DNA from: Brachynemurus nebulosus
Lineage: Eukaryota > Arthropoda > Insecta > Neuroptera > Myrmeleontidae
NCBI GenBank assembly: GCA_035578155.1
Contig: JAPWDM010000001.1
Location: 74,776,972 to 74,840,971, forward strand
Length of the DNA stretch: 64,000 nt
Direction of reading: 5' to 3'
Position numbers and translations under genes: made by a program. Shown piece after piece: positions 1-10,069 of this stretch (the stretch's first letter is position 1; each line of letters begins with the position of its first letter). A model generated the notes under the pieces. It saw only the letters and a program-made list of their open reading frames with translations. It did not search any database and was not told the origin of the DNA.

Positions 1-11
1 GTGCGGGAAAA

Positions 12-3000
12 ATGAAAGGATTTCGAATCAGATTGAAGGCGCTACGAAAACATGGTAAGTTTTTTCAAATATAAATTTATTTTTTAATGATTTCTTTATA
101 ATTTTAATATATCAACATGGTAAGTTTTTTAAATATAATTTTTTTTTTTGTTAATGATTTTTTATAAATTTGATAAATAATTTTAATATGTTGATTGTTT
201 TAGGTGCTGGTATGAATCGAAATCAAAGGAAACAGTCGGACCGAATCCAGTGGGCGGACGTTGAATCAGCATTTGCGAGCCGGATACGAACGGGAGTGGT
301 TACCTACATAACGCATATAGAGCCAAAGGACTTTTTAGAGGACGCAAGGTCAATGTTCACCCGACGCATAAAAAATATTCTGAAACAATACCTAACGATA
401 AAAGTCAACACAACGTTTTGCGGGTTATTTGTGAAAACTGATGGTGACGAGGACAAATACGATATGAAACATTTCAATACGCCAAATATCATTATAGATC
501 GTGGAACAAACCTAAAACAATGCTTCGTGGAACACGTACAGGAACCAATTCTAAGAAAACTGAGCGAGTTTGCCGAGTCGGGGAGCGGGTGGGAATTGTC
601 CTCCATAATTAACCTAGCCGTGAACGTGAACAAATACACACCTTTTCGTGGATCAAGCTACATCGAATTGCCGCAGGAAATAAAACGAAAACAAGCATGT
701 ATCAACATCCAAAACTTCAACGATGACGCCTGTTTCGCGTGGGCAGTGGTATCAGCACTTTATCCAGCTACACGGGGTAATCATCCATATCGAACCAGCT
801 CTTACCCACACTACTCAACGGTGCTAAACTTGGACGGGATACAGTTTCCAATGACAATCCAACAACTGAGCAAATTCGAGAAACAGAACCCAGCTATATC
901 AGTCAACGTGTTTGTGCTAAAGAAACAAAATGGACATTTTGAAACCGTACCTGCTGCGCTAACGAGAGAGAAGAAAGAACATCACATAAACCTTTTAATG
1001 ATCCGGAACGAGTATTACGAGGATGAGGACAACGAACAGGATAACGATAACGATCAAGATTTACGCTACCATTTCTGTTGGATTAAGGACTTATCGCGAC
1101 TTGTATCAAGACAATTATCAAAACGTGACCACCGCCATTACATTTGTGATCGATGCTTAAATTACTTTCGTACGGAGGAAAAACTGATAAAACATACTGA
1201 AGACTGCGTGAATATGAACAACTGTCGGGTGATAATGCCGGAAGGGAAAAGCAAATACATATCATTCAAGAACTACAGTAACAAAAAACGTGTTCCATTT
1301 ATAATTTACGCCGACGTGGAATCATTCCTACAACCTGTGACAGATAACGGAAATCAGAAGAATACAACAACGTATCAACAACATCGGGCATACAGTATCG
1401 GTTACTACTTTCACTGCTCCTACAACAATCAACTAAGCTACTATAGATCATACCGCGGGCCAAATTGCGAAAAATGGTTCGCGGAAGAACTGGCAACGTT
1501 ACGTGAAAATATCTTGGAACCCATATATGACAACATAATACCAATGAACGAGTTAACACCAGAGGAACAACAGCAACTTAAACAACGAAGTACCGGGTGC
1601 CACATCTGCGAGAAACCATTCAAACCTGAGGATATTGTGGTTCGTGATCATAACCACTTCACCGGCGAATACAATGGACCTGCGCACAAGGGATGCAACT
1701 TGAATTATAAGGATTTCCATATGATTCCTGTTGTATTCCACAACTTGAGTGGTTATGATGCACATTTCGTAATAAAGGATATAGCAACAGCATTCGAGGG
1801 ACGTGTCGACTTACTACCAATCAACAAGGAACGATATATTGCATTCACTAAACATGTTACGGGCAGCGAAATTACATTTAGATTCATCGACTCTTTCCGA
1901 TTTATGGCATCAAGTTTGGATAAATTATCTTCATATCTCAACGAGTTCAGCATAGTTAAATCACAATTTCCGGATACCGACTACAAATTACTTACACGCA
2001 AAGGTGTTTTTCCGTACGACTACATATCAGGCTGGGATAAATTGGAAGAAACATGTTTACCATCACGGGAGAAATTCTACAATCGACTCAACGACAACGA
2101 TATCACCATGGATGACTATACACACGCACAAAAAGTTTGGGATACATTCAACATACAGACGCTTGGAGAATACTCGGATTTATATATGAAAACGGACATA
2201 CTACTACTCGCGGATGTTTTCGAGAATTTTCGGGATACGTGCATGCGCACACACGGATTGGATCCTGCTCATTACTACACGACGCCGGGACTTACGTGGG
2301 ATGCAGCCTTAAAATATACAAAAGTAGAGTTAGAACTGGTATCTGATGTGGACCAATTATTATTCATTGAACGTGGTATTCGAGGTGGATTGAGCCAGTG
2401 TAGTAACCGATACGCGACAGCAAACAATAAATATATGAACACCTACGATCCGGACGAGGAATCAAAATACCTGATGTACTATGACGTGAACAACTTATAT
2501 GGATGGGCAATGTCACAATACTTACCAACGGGAAATTTCAAATGGATGGATAATACCGAGATAGATGTTCGAGAAATAAGCGATGATTCACCAATAGGAT
2601 ATTTACTGGAAGTGGATTTGGAATACCCGAGAGAACTGCACGATAAACACAACGATTTACCATTATGTCCAGAGAGAATGTGTGCACCCGGTACTAAACA
2701 GGAAATGTTATTGGCAACGCTATACAACAAACAGAAATACGTGATACACTATCGGAACCTGAAACAATGTCTACAACACGGGATGAAATTAAAGAAAATA
2801 CATAGAGTGCTACAATTCGATCAATCACCTTGGCTCAAATCCTACATCGACTTGAATACAGCTCTAAGACAAACGGCGGGAAATGAATTCGAGAAAAATC
2901 TCTACAAGCTACTCAACAACGCGGTCTTCGGGAAAACGATGGAAAATGTACGGAAACACTCGATTGTGAAACTGTTAACGAAATGGTATGGACGATATGG

Positions 3001-3694
3001 TGCGGAAGTTATGATAGCAAAACCGAATTTCCACAGCCGCACCATATTTGACGAGAATCTTATCGCAGTCGAACTACGGAAAACGGAAGTGTTTATGAAC
3101 AAACCAATATACGTCGGGCAAGCAATTCTGGATATTTCGAAAACATGTGTCTACGATTTTCATTACAACTACATACAGCCAACGTTCGGGAACAACAGCA
3201 AATTACTCTACACAGACACGGATTCATTGATTTACGAGATAAAATGCCCAGATATTTACGAAATAATGAAACGTGATATTCAATACTTCGATACGTCGGA
3301 TTACAACGCGGATAATCAATATAACATGCCAAGAGTCAATAAGAAAATACCCGGGTTAATGAAGGATGAGCTAAATGGACGAATCTTTACAAAATTTGTG
3401 GGCTTAAGATCGAAAATGTATAGTTGTCAAGTGGACGGCGAGGATCACACGAAGAAAGCGAAAGGTGTAAAGAACTCTGTGGTTAAGAAAACGATAACTT
3501 TCAACGATTACGTGGACTGTCTAAAACACAATACAATCATAAACCGACAACAAAACCTGATACAATCGAAAAAACATAACGTGTATAGTGTAACTCAGAA
3601 CAAGGTGGCGCTCAGCCCGTACGATACGAAACGACATATTGTGGAGGGGGAAACGGATACTTTAGCATGGGGACATTACTCGTTAAATTACTGA
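12..3694 (+). CDS. Protein-primed family-B DNA polymerase of a Polinton/adintovirus-like element, likely spliced start
   Basis: Replicative DNA polymerase with 3'-5' exonuclease, presumably copying the linear element DNA in the nucleus. Seen in order: a conserved N-terminal region; a C-x2-C...H...C zinc-finger-like motif (about 1140-1206); ExoI IIYADVESF (about 1295-1327); an endonuclease-VII-like Cys/His module with CHIC and RDHNH (about 1591-1715); ExoII NLSGYDAHF (1741-1768); ExoIII YMKTDILLLADVF (2183-2218); polymerase motif A YYDVNNLYGWAM (2476-2510), motif B NNAVFGKT (2915-2938) and motif C LYTDTDSL (3205-3230). All catalytic acidic residues are present and the frame has no stop over about 1,170 codons. 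The frame of exon 2 has no ATG near its opening. An ATG at 12 followed by 14 codons joins it in frame if 55-203 is removed. The layout is typical of PolB genes scattered in insect genomes. The next gene begins 36 bp downstream. The protein-primed class is inferred from the family, not from a seen terminal protein. Confidence 0.9.
55..203 (+). other. Candidate intron in the polymerase gene
   Basis: A CATG/GTAAGT donor follows the short upstream exon (12-54), and a T-rich tract ending TGTTTTAG precedes 204. Removing it keeps the frame (the split codon becomes GGT) and gives the polymerase an ATG start. A second CATG/GTAAGT donor lies at 117-122 inside a local duplication, but it would join out of frame. 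Confidence 0.6.
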
Positions 3695-3729
3695 ATATCA
3701 ACAACGTTAAAATTAGTACGCAAGTGGAA

Positions 3730-4479
3730 ATGGCATCGTCATCATCGGCTTACTGGAAACGGCTACAAATATTTTCAAGTGAACTGGATAAACTACGTAA
3801 ACGGGTTGATACCTATGAAAAAACAATTGATGCTATTGTAAAAATGCAAAATTTGAAATTGTCTGAACCGGAATCAATGGACTGGGATAAAATGGATGTT
3901 TCAATTGGTGAATTTTTCGAACGTGAACCAATGCTACTGAACGAACTGACTTTGGAAACATTTCTTCAAATCTACAAGTGGATCAGTTTGAATGTGCTGA
4001 AAAGTTATGGTGCGAAAATCATACAACGCGCCTGGATTTGGTTACCAGCCGATTATCGAGCCATGTTTCAAGAATGTGAACCATGTTTTGAACATTATAA
4101 TCGACCATGGCAACAAGATCATATTGATGGACCACCTGGTTTGAAAATTCGCTGTGAAATGTGCAAGAATGGTGTGAAAATGGAGGAAAACTTTCAACCG
4201 CCCGTTGGTGAACCACTGACATTTGCAACACGGATTTCACACGTTGAAGACATATTTCTGACTCATCCTTATTTGTATACAAAAGTCAGAAATTTCGATA
4301 TGTTATTATACTTAACAAAACAACTATTGAAATATGATATTTGGGTGCAACATCTGTATGCATATATGATACCCGAATATGCACAACGAATTTGTCAAGT
4401 ATGGGATCAGTTACCTGAAAACATGAAACAGTTACGTTCGGGTGTTATTGAATATATAAACAAATCATACAATTTTTAA
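3730..4479 (+). CDS. Hypothetical protein, second gene of the PolB element
   Basis: An uninterrupted frame that I do not recognise. The ATG at 3730 (MASSSS) was chosen because an upstream in-frame ATG at 3667 lies inside the polymerase gene; the chosen start is 36 bp after the polymerase stop. The roughly 249-residue product starts with a charged, heptad-like helical stretch (about residues 10-45) and is rich in Trp, Tyr and Leu after that. It has one CEMC pair near the middle (4152-4163) and a further Cys at 4078 and 4084, which could bind metal but form no known motif. There are no transmembrane segments. The tandem, closely spaced order with the polymerase suggests a replication or structural partner, but that is only inference from position. 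Poly(A) signal at 4613-4618. Confidence 0.6.
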   Translation: MASSSSAYWKRLQIFSSELDKLRKRVDTYEKTIDAIVKMQNLKLSEPESMDWDKMDVSIGEFFEREPMLLNELTLETFLQIYKWISLNVLKSYGAKIIQRAWIWLPADYRAMFQECEPCFEHYNRPWQQDHIDGPPGLKIRCEMCKNGVKMEENFQPPVGEPLTFATRISHVEDIFLTHPYLYTKVRNFDMLLYLTKQLLKYDIWVQHLYAYMIPEYAQRICQVWDQLPENMKQLRSGVIEYINKSYNF

Positions 4480-4481
4480 CA

Positions 4482-4590
4482 TTTATTTATTGTAAAAAAT
4501 ATTTCATATACATTTATTGTAAAAAATATTTCATATACAAAACATTTATTGTAAAAAATATTACATATACATTTATTGTGAAAATATTTT
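4482..4590 (+). repeat. Four imperfect 26-31 bp AT-rich direct repeats in the 3' UTR
   Basis: Copies of CATTTATTGTAAAAAATATT, each followed by CATATAC or similar, sit directly after the stop of the hypothetical gene at 3730-4479. They end just before the poly(A) signal. Confidence 0.75.
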
Positions 4591-4612
4591 GTATTCATAC
4601 TTATATTTTAAA

Positions 4613-4653
4613 AATAAAGAACAATAATTATTTACATATATGTGTTATTTATT
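4613..4653. terminator. Facing poly(A) signals of two convergent genes
   Basis: AATAAA on the plus strand at 4613-4618 serves the gene ending at 4479. AATAAA on the minus strand (TTTATT at 4648-4653) is placed to serve the minus-strand zinc-finger gene ending at 4789. The two 3' ends therefore face or slightly overlap each other. Confidence 0.5.
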
Positions 4654-4788
4654 TGGAAAAAAAAGCCTTTTTATCTTACAGGGTTAAAAAATATAAAAAT
4701 AAAATATACAATTCAATGAGGGATAACTGCTGCTTCTTATACGGTTATGTTTTTCAAAATTCAGTAAATTCTTAGTGTGGATAATCAA

Positions 4789-5811
4789 TTAAGCATCATC
4801 ATCATCATTATCATCATCATAATCGCTAGCATCTTCTTTATCAGTTTCATCCAGATAATCACCTAGTGGCTCAATAACATCAGCCTTTTGAAGTTCGCGA
4901 AGTATAGAGAATATTTCCCGACCAACAGTAGTTTCTTTTAAAGCATTTAACTCTTTGATTAAATCTTCTCGATCGTAAACGTTAAACAACAACATATTTT
5001 TATTTTCCTCTAAACTTCGAATAATATTGAGTACTTTTTCACCAGTCTCTGAAGTCTCGTATAAACGTTGTAAGTCATCTATTAAAGTATTAGGATTTTG
5101 CCAGTATTTTATTTTTTTCGATTGTATGTTAACATTTCTAGACTCTCTCAAGTTGTCTTGCTTAAAATGCTTAGCTAAGGTCCCGTTTTCAACATTTTCA
5201 TTTGAAGCTATATGACGTTTTAGGCTTATTGGTTTAACCGAATTGACAATTTTCGCTTCATTTTCCGAGTCAACGCTTCGAACCTCTTTTAACATTATAA
5301 TATCTAAAGCAGTTCCTAAAAGTTTAGTTAGTTGTGAAGAGGAGGTTGTTTCATTGCAATTGTTATTAATTGGTGTTAAGTGATTTACTTGCTTACTTTC
5401 ATTAGACCAACTATCTTTCTCGTTTTCAGATTGACGACGGTTTTCTCCTTTTTTCAAAGAGTTAAATTTGGTTTGAATGGCTTCAGTTGCAGCAGCTATC
5501 CTTTTTTGGTCAAACGGATTCAAGATTGCGTCAGAGTAATCAATATCATGCTGTAGTTGAGATGTATTTTCATCAATATTTTTTGCTTCAACACTATAAG
5601 CATCATCATTATAATCAAATCTAGATATAGAGATATCATCAGGTGTTTTATTATTAGCATCATATGGTATGAATTTGCTTGATGAGTTATCATTCTTTCT
5701 AATCATACCATCATTAATATTGCTTAACGAATTATGTTGAGCATTTAAGTGTCTAGAAAGATTAGACTTTCGGGTAAATGCTTTACCACAAAAATCACAA
5801 TTATACATCAT
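4789..5811 (-). CDS. C2H2 zinc-finger protein with acidic C-terminus
   Basis: A 340-residue open frame. The N-terminus carries a single classical C2H2 finger (C5, C8, H21, H26 with GKAFTRKSNLSRH between), so DNA binding in the nucleus is likely. The middle is polar and low in complexity. A conserved block near residues 105-125 (AATEAIQTKFNSLKK) and another near 165-180 (LLGTALDIIMLKE) recur in the protein encoded at 55011-55829. The last 30 residues are almost all Asp, Glu and Asn, like an activation domain. The start is set by the finger and a TATATAAG box about 70 bp upstream. It converges on the gene at 3730-4479, and its promoter abuts the TGACTCA array at 5921-6625. I infer a transcription regulator of the element; no specific family name is recognised. 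Confidence 0.75.
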   Translation of the reverse strand: MMYNCDFCGKAFTRKSNLSRHLNAQHNSLSNINDGMIRKNDNSSSKFIPYDANNKTPDDISISRFDYNDDAYSVEAKNIDENTSQLQHDIDYSDAILNPFDQKRIAAATEAIQTKFNSLKKGENRRQSENEKDSWSNESKQVNHLTPINNNCNETTSSSQLTKLLGTALDIIMLKEVRSVDSENEAKIVNSVKPISLKRHIASNENVENGTLAKHFKQDNLRESRNVNIQSKKIKYWQNPNTLIDDLQRLYETSETGEKVLNIIRSLEENKNMLLFNVYDREDLIKELNALKETTVGREIFSILRELQKADVIEPLGDYLDETDKEDASDYDDDNDDDDA

Positions 5812-5848
5812 TCAGCGGGAGGTCTGAAGCGTTCGCTAGTAAATGAAT

Positions 5849-5889
5849 AACTGTTCAAAGATTTATTGCTTCTCTACTTATATATACTT
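5849..5889 (-). promoter_or_regulatory. Core promoter of the zinc-finger gene
   Basis: On the minus strand TATATATAAG (plus 5878-5887) is followed about 34 bp downstream by an ACAGTT initiator-like sequence (plus 5850-5854), then the ATG at 5811. The spacing fits an arthropod TATA/Inr promoter. Confidence 0.55.
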
Positions 5890-5920
5890 TGCTTCACCGA
5901 GCTACTCATTTGACTCTAAC

Positions 5921-6625
5921 GGGTGACTCATTTTGCTCCCGAAGTGACCCATTTTGCTCCCGGAGTGAATCATTTTGCTCTCAGAGTGACTCATTTTGCT
6001 CTCGGAGTGACTCATTTTGCTCCCGGAGTGACTCATTTTGCTCCCGAAGTGACTCATTTTGCTCCCAGAGTGACACATTTTGCTGCCGGAGTTACTCATT
6101 TCGCTCCCGGAGTGACTAATTTTGTTCCCGCAGTGACTCATTTTGCTCCCGGAGTGACACATTTTGCTCCCGGAGTGACTCATTTTGCTCCCGGAGTGAC
6201 TCATTTTGCTCCCGGAGTTACTCATTTCGCTCCCGGAGTGACTCATTTTGCTCCCGGAGTGACTCGTTTTTCTCCCGGAGTGACTCATTTTGCTCCCGGA
6301 ATGACTCATTTTGCTCCCGGAGTTACTCAGCTTGCTCCCGGAGTGATTCATTTTGCTCCCAGAGTGACACATTTTGGTCCCGGAGTGACTCATTTTGCTG
6401 CCGGAGTGACTCATTTTGCTCACGGAGTGACTCATTTTTCTCCCGGAGTTACTCATTTCGCTCCCGAAGTGACTCGTTTTGCTCCCGGAATTACTCATCT
6501 TGCTCCCGGATTGACTCATTTTGCTCCCGGAATGACTCATATTACTCCCAGAGTGACTCATTTTGCTCCCGGAGTGACTCATTTTGCCCCCGGAGTGACT
6601 TATTTTGCCCCCGGAGTGACTCATA
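5921..6625. repeat. 21-bp tandem array, about 34 units, rich in TGACTCA sites
   Basis: Unit GGAGTGACTCATTTTGCTCC plus one C, tandem and imperfect. By my reading 19 of 34 units keep the palindromic TGACTCA, the consensus for AP-1/bZIP factors; others show single changes (TTACTCA, TGACACA, TGACTCG). Because 21 is divisible by three and the unit lacks stops, long repetitive frames stay open on both strands; I do not treat them as genes. The array fills the space between two divergent promoters (minus 5849-5889; plus 6701). Confidence 0.95.
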
Positions 6626-6706
6626 CACCTTATCATGGTTAAAGAGCTCGTACACCTTATCATGGTTAAAGGGCTCACACACATTATCATGGTTAAAGGG
6701 TATAAA
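6624..6706 (+). promoter_or_regulatory. Three 27-bp direct repeats ending in a TATA box
   Basis: TACACCTTATCATGGTTAAA recurs at 6624, 6651 and (as CACACATTATCATGGTTAAA) 6678. The third copy runs straight into TATAAA at 6701-6706. The repeats lie between the 21-bp array and the small basic gene at 6816, as repeated activator or operator sites would. Confidence 0.6.
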
Positions 6707-6815
6707 TTAGTTAAACTTACACAAAATATTGTCAATTTACCGGTGGTTGTCAAAGAGTTAACATCACTTTCGCTGAAAAAAACAATTTCGTGGTAAAACA
6801 ATTGCATTTCGAACC

Positions 6816-6992
6816 ATGTTAATTTACAATTCAGAGCAGTCCAACGCTAAACAACCTAGCAAAGGACTTTCGAAACCTAAGATCATTAAACGTAAAACTT
6901 TTAAGCGACAACACATTTCACCTGAAAATTTAGCATTCCTTAAATCACTAGGTCTTAAAGTGAAAAGAACATGGTACGCACCAATGTGCTAA
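6816..6992 (+). CDS. Small basic protein of the PolB element (58 aa)
   Basis: ATG at 6816 to TAA at 6990-6992. The product is Lys/Arg-rich (KPKIIKRKTFKRQ in the middle) and ends LKSLGLKVKRTWYAPMC, which looks like a compact conserved tail rather than random sequence. The strong positive charge would suit a DNA-condensing or core protein, but that role is inference. A TATAAA box lies 110 bp upstream (6701), preceded by three direct repeats. It reads the same way as the polymerase and the next gene at 7152. Confidence 0.6.
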   Translation: MLIYNSEQSNAKQPSKGLSKPKIIKRKTFKRQHISPENLAFLKSLGLKVKRTWYAPMC

Positions 6993-7097
6993 ATATTATT
7001 AACAGTTTGTAATTTGATGGTCAACTAGCAATAGCTATTAGTATCCTTTTTCGGATACATCCCACAAATTAACTATCCTCACCAATTTTAATTATTT

Positions 7098-7132
7098 TAT
7101 ATAAAGTTGTGGATTGTGTGAGTAAATTCAGT
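7098..7132 (+). promoter_or_regulatory. TATA plus TCAGT initiator
   Basis: TATATAAA at 7098-7105 and TCAGT at 7128-7132, with the A of the initiator 32 bp from the first T of the TATA box, then ATG at 7152. This is a near-ideal arthropod core promoter. Confidence 0.7.
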
Positions 7133-7151
7133 TCTACGGCGGCGATAAAAA

Positions 7152-7551
7152 ATGGCGTTTCTTGACGTACAAGGCTATCAAGGAGCTAACAACCAATTTT
7201 ATTTTAAAGAAGTTGGTATCGTTGCGGAAAATTCGGATGAAATATTACATCTTATATTCGACGCACCGTTTGATTTCAACGAGTTGCCGAAGAAATATGA
7301 ACGGGTTGCTGCACGTTGGCTTTGCCGAAATTGGCATGGGATACCTTGGTCATATGGATTTATTCCGTACAAAAAACTTCATTCCATATTGAAACCTATA
7401 TTAAAGAAGTTTCAAGGGCGGTGAAAAGAAGAAATGGATTTCAAATTTGTTTGATGGTACCGAAAATCAGCCGTGGATTTTGAATTTGGAGGAAATATTT
7501 GATGTACCGAAGATTTCCAATCTGCGAGATGAATATTATTCAAGACGTTGA
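7152..7551 (+). pseudogene. Conserved element protein, broken by one frameshift
   Basis: The frame opens at ATG 7152 (MAFLDVQGYQG) and runs 90 codons to a stop at 7422-7424. A further 40 or so codons of clearly coding-like sequence (Trp, Pro and Asn rich) follow in the +1 frame and stop at 7549-7551, so a one-base change near 7405-7420 has split a gene of about 130 codons. The N-terminal FLDVQG, with an Asp on a predicted beta strand, recalls RNase H-fold exonucleases, but other motifs are not evident, so I do not assign it. The promoter (7098-7132) and poly(A) signal AATAAA (7681-7686) are intact. I judge it a recent break or a sequencing error. Confidence 0.6.
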
Positions 7552-7686
7552 ATGCTTCGTTCTGACAAAATTTGTTCTTTAGAAAATTGTATTCTTTTAA
7601 AAAATTTTTATATGGAAAATAAGTAGATTTTATGTAATATATAGATTTAAGCAATTTAATTTCTGTATACATATTCTATAAATAAA

Positions 7687-9689
7687 ATTAAAAAAAAAAT
7701 TATGTGCGTTTTATTTAATTATTACCCTAAATTCCCCTATTTTTTAAAGCAAGAAGTTACTTTCGTTAACCTATAAAAGTATTGAAAAAAATCTTATGAA
7801 ATTTATTATTCTAATTGAAAAGCATATTTCATGATACACCCTGTATAAGAAAACATTCATTAAAAATATTAAATATACTCCCGTTATATACATGATTTTA
7901 CATGTGAATTCTCTAATATAGATACTAATCTATAAAAATTTAGCAAAACTAAATGCTGTTATCATTTTTATATTAAGCAACGTGTTTATAGTTATTTAAA
8001 ACCGAAAATTGAACTTTTATTCTGTTTAAAATATGAATAAATACAATACTATTATACCGTAATATAAATATGTATCAGTATTAAAATGATATACATTAAT
8101 TTTGCTGATTAAACAAATTTTTTGCAATATTTATAAATTATTTTATAATTAGATTCCGTCTAATCGTAAATTAGAAATAGAATACTACATATTATTATTA
8201 ATATACAGGGTTTATACATAATATACAGGTGTGTAGGTATTAATATAATTTTCATTTGATTTATAAATTATGCGGTGAATAGTTCTGTGTTATACTAAAA
8301 TTCTTAAATGATGTTTTACAATATGCTTCCAAGGTCTGTTAAAATAAACATTCAGCTAAAACAAACTTATTTTAAGCTGATAAAATTCTAAAGCTAATAA
8401 GTTTTTCAAGGTTAATTATATATAAAAATATTATGCAGTACAATTGACACCCAAATTTCCGGCAGTACAGTAGCGGTCTGAAATTTGGAGTTTGGACCCC
8501 GGAGTCTGAAATCTGGAGTCTGAAGTCATGATTGCGGCTAGCGCTTGGTACAGTGCCCCCACAAAATTTAGCGGCCACCCCGTGGGTTAGGGTATTCCCC
8601 ACATTTTTGACTTGGTAATGTACCTTTCGTTTAAAATGACGCAATTAAGGTGAGCGCGTGTTGGGGTCAAGGTTTACACGTACAGTACGCTTCAAAAAGT
8701 GATAGGATACCTTTTTGGCCAGGGGGGGTCCACACTTTTGACACGGCAGTGTACCAAAAATTTAAGTACAGTACGGTGTCAAAAGTTTGGGGCCACCCCC
8801 GAGTTAGGGTAACCCCACATTTTTGACGCGGTAGTGTACCCCATCTATCAAATTGTAACCTAAAATTCAATCTGCGCATGCGTCATGTACTTAAATTCAG
8901 TCTGCGCATGCGTTAGGTTTGCATTCAAAAACTATGGCGGGTAATGGGTTAACACAAAACTAAATTGTGACGAAAATAGTGATGATGCATAATGGGTTAA
9001 CATAAATTAATTTGGTTGCTGGTGATGACTCATGTCTTAGGAATTTCAAGGCCAACAGTATGAGCGAGTGTTGGGGTCAAATGTCAACAACAAATTTTAA
9101 ATACATGTACTCGGTACGTGCCGGGTCAGAGATCAAGGTTTGCACATCGATACAGTTTGATGACTCATCAGTTCGGAATGTCTAGTACCGTAAAATGGGT
9201 CCAATAGGACCCTAAGACACACGCTTTCAAACATCGTCAAAAGGGTTCAAGTTACTCCGTTTTGCGGTGGCCCCGTACCGGCCTAGCTATTCTACTGAAG
9301 AGTAAGTTTTGATAGTCCCAATATGTTCAGAATACCCACAACTTGCTTCGCTATTTCGTTATTTTTGAGCTACGATGCACCGTTTACGAAATATTTACGA
9401 TCAAAAGTTTACGTTTTCGAAAAGTATGAAAACTAATTTCTTTGAAAATATTCTATTGCCAACCAAAGCAATGGGACTAATAGAGCATAAATTAAGCCAT
9501 TATAATCAATTTATAATAATTTGTTAGATATTTAGTAGTAAAAGTAATTAAACACATTTAACTGAAAATATTATGTCATTCTTCTTTTCTTCTATTATAA
9601 CTATTAGGAATATGTAACTATTAGGGATATGCTGCTACAATTTTATTTTGTTTTTGGATTTTGATTTACTTATATGGTTTCTTAGATTT
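7687..9689. other. No gene seen; GC-richer patch with imperfect repeats
   Basis: AT-rich non-coding sequence up to about 8450. From 8463 to 8935 base composition is richer in GC. A block of about 50 bp (GGCCACCCC...CCCCACATTTTTGAC...TAGTGTACC) occurs at about 8573-8622 and again at 8788-8837. CTGCGCATGCGT occurs twice (8870, 8901), and GTGTTGGGGTCAA occurs at 8658 and 9067. It is probably an old repeat of unknown type. Confidence 0.5.
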
Positions 9690-10064
9690 TCTTTTATATC
9701 AATATTTTACTGATTGAAGTTTTTCCCACGTTTGTCTGTTTTTATTATACAAATATTTCGATCAAACTCAGATATTTTAGTACCACATTTTAGTTTATAT
9801 TTTTGTACGCAATATCCTGATTTAATTTTTGTTTTACCGGAAAAATTTCTAAGTTTTCCGTGAATAACGTTCTGACCCTGTATTAATTAAACCTTTTTGT
9901 ATATTTGTCGCACGTAAATCGCGATTTCGCTTTCGTTTCTTTCCTTCCGAAACAGGTGTTGTTAAATTTCCATTAGTATTATTTGGGAAAGTTTCGTCTA
10001 AATGAAAATATATATCCGAATTAACAGTAACAGTGAAAGCAGAGGACAAAAAAAAACTATCCAT
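9690..10064 (-). pseudogene. Fragment of a transposable-element-type basic/Cys protein
   Basis: The minus-strand frame from 10064 has an acidic/polar start and then GKKRKRNRDLRATN. It stops at 9849, and coding-like sequence continues in another frame to about 9690 (YKLKCGTKISEFDRN). The order of basic KRKRN block, N-x-G-x-x-Y, C-x-L-K-C and E-x-D-R resembles the N-terminal part of an uncharacterised protein family found in many insect repeats. That resemblance is from memory and is not certain. One frameshift and a missing C-terminal half make it a relic. Confidence 0.35.
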
Positions 10065-10069
10065 TATTT

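Noticed and set aside
5921..6625. CRISPR array
   Set aside because: Units are contiguous and imperfect with no unique spacers, and the genome is eukaryotic.
5902..6807. Long frames on both strands across the 21-bp array (239 and 301 codons)
   Set aside because: The unit length is a multiple of three without stops, so open frames are automatic; there is no codon bias or independent start, and both strands cannot be explained as genes.
7412..7672. 86-codon minus-strand frame
   Set aside because: Antisense to the end of the frameshifted gene at 7152-7551 and its 3' UTR; AT-rich with no motif.
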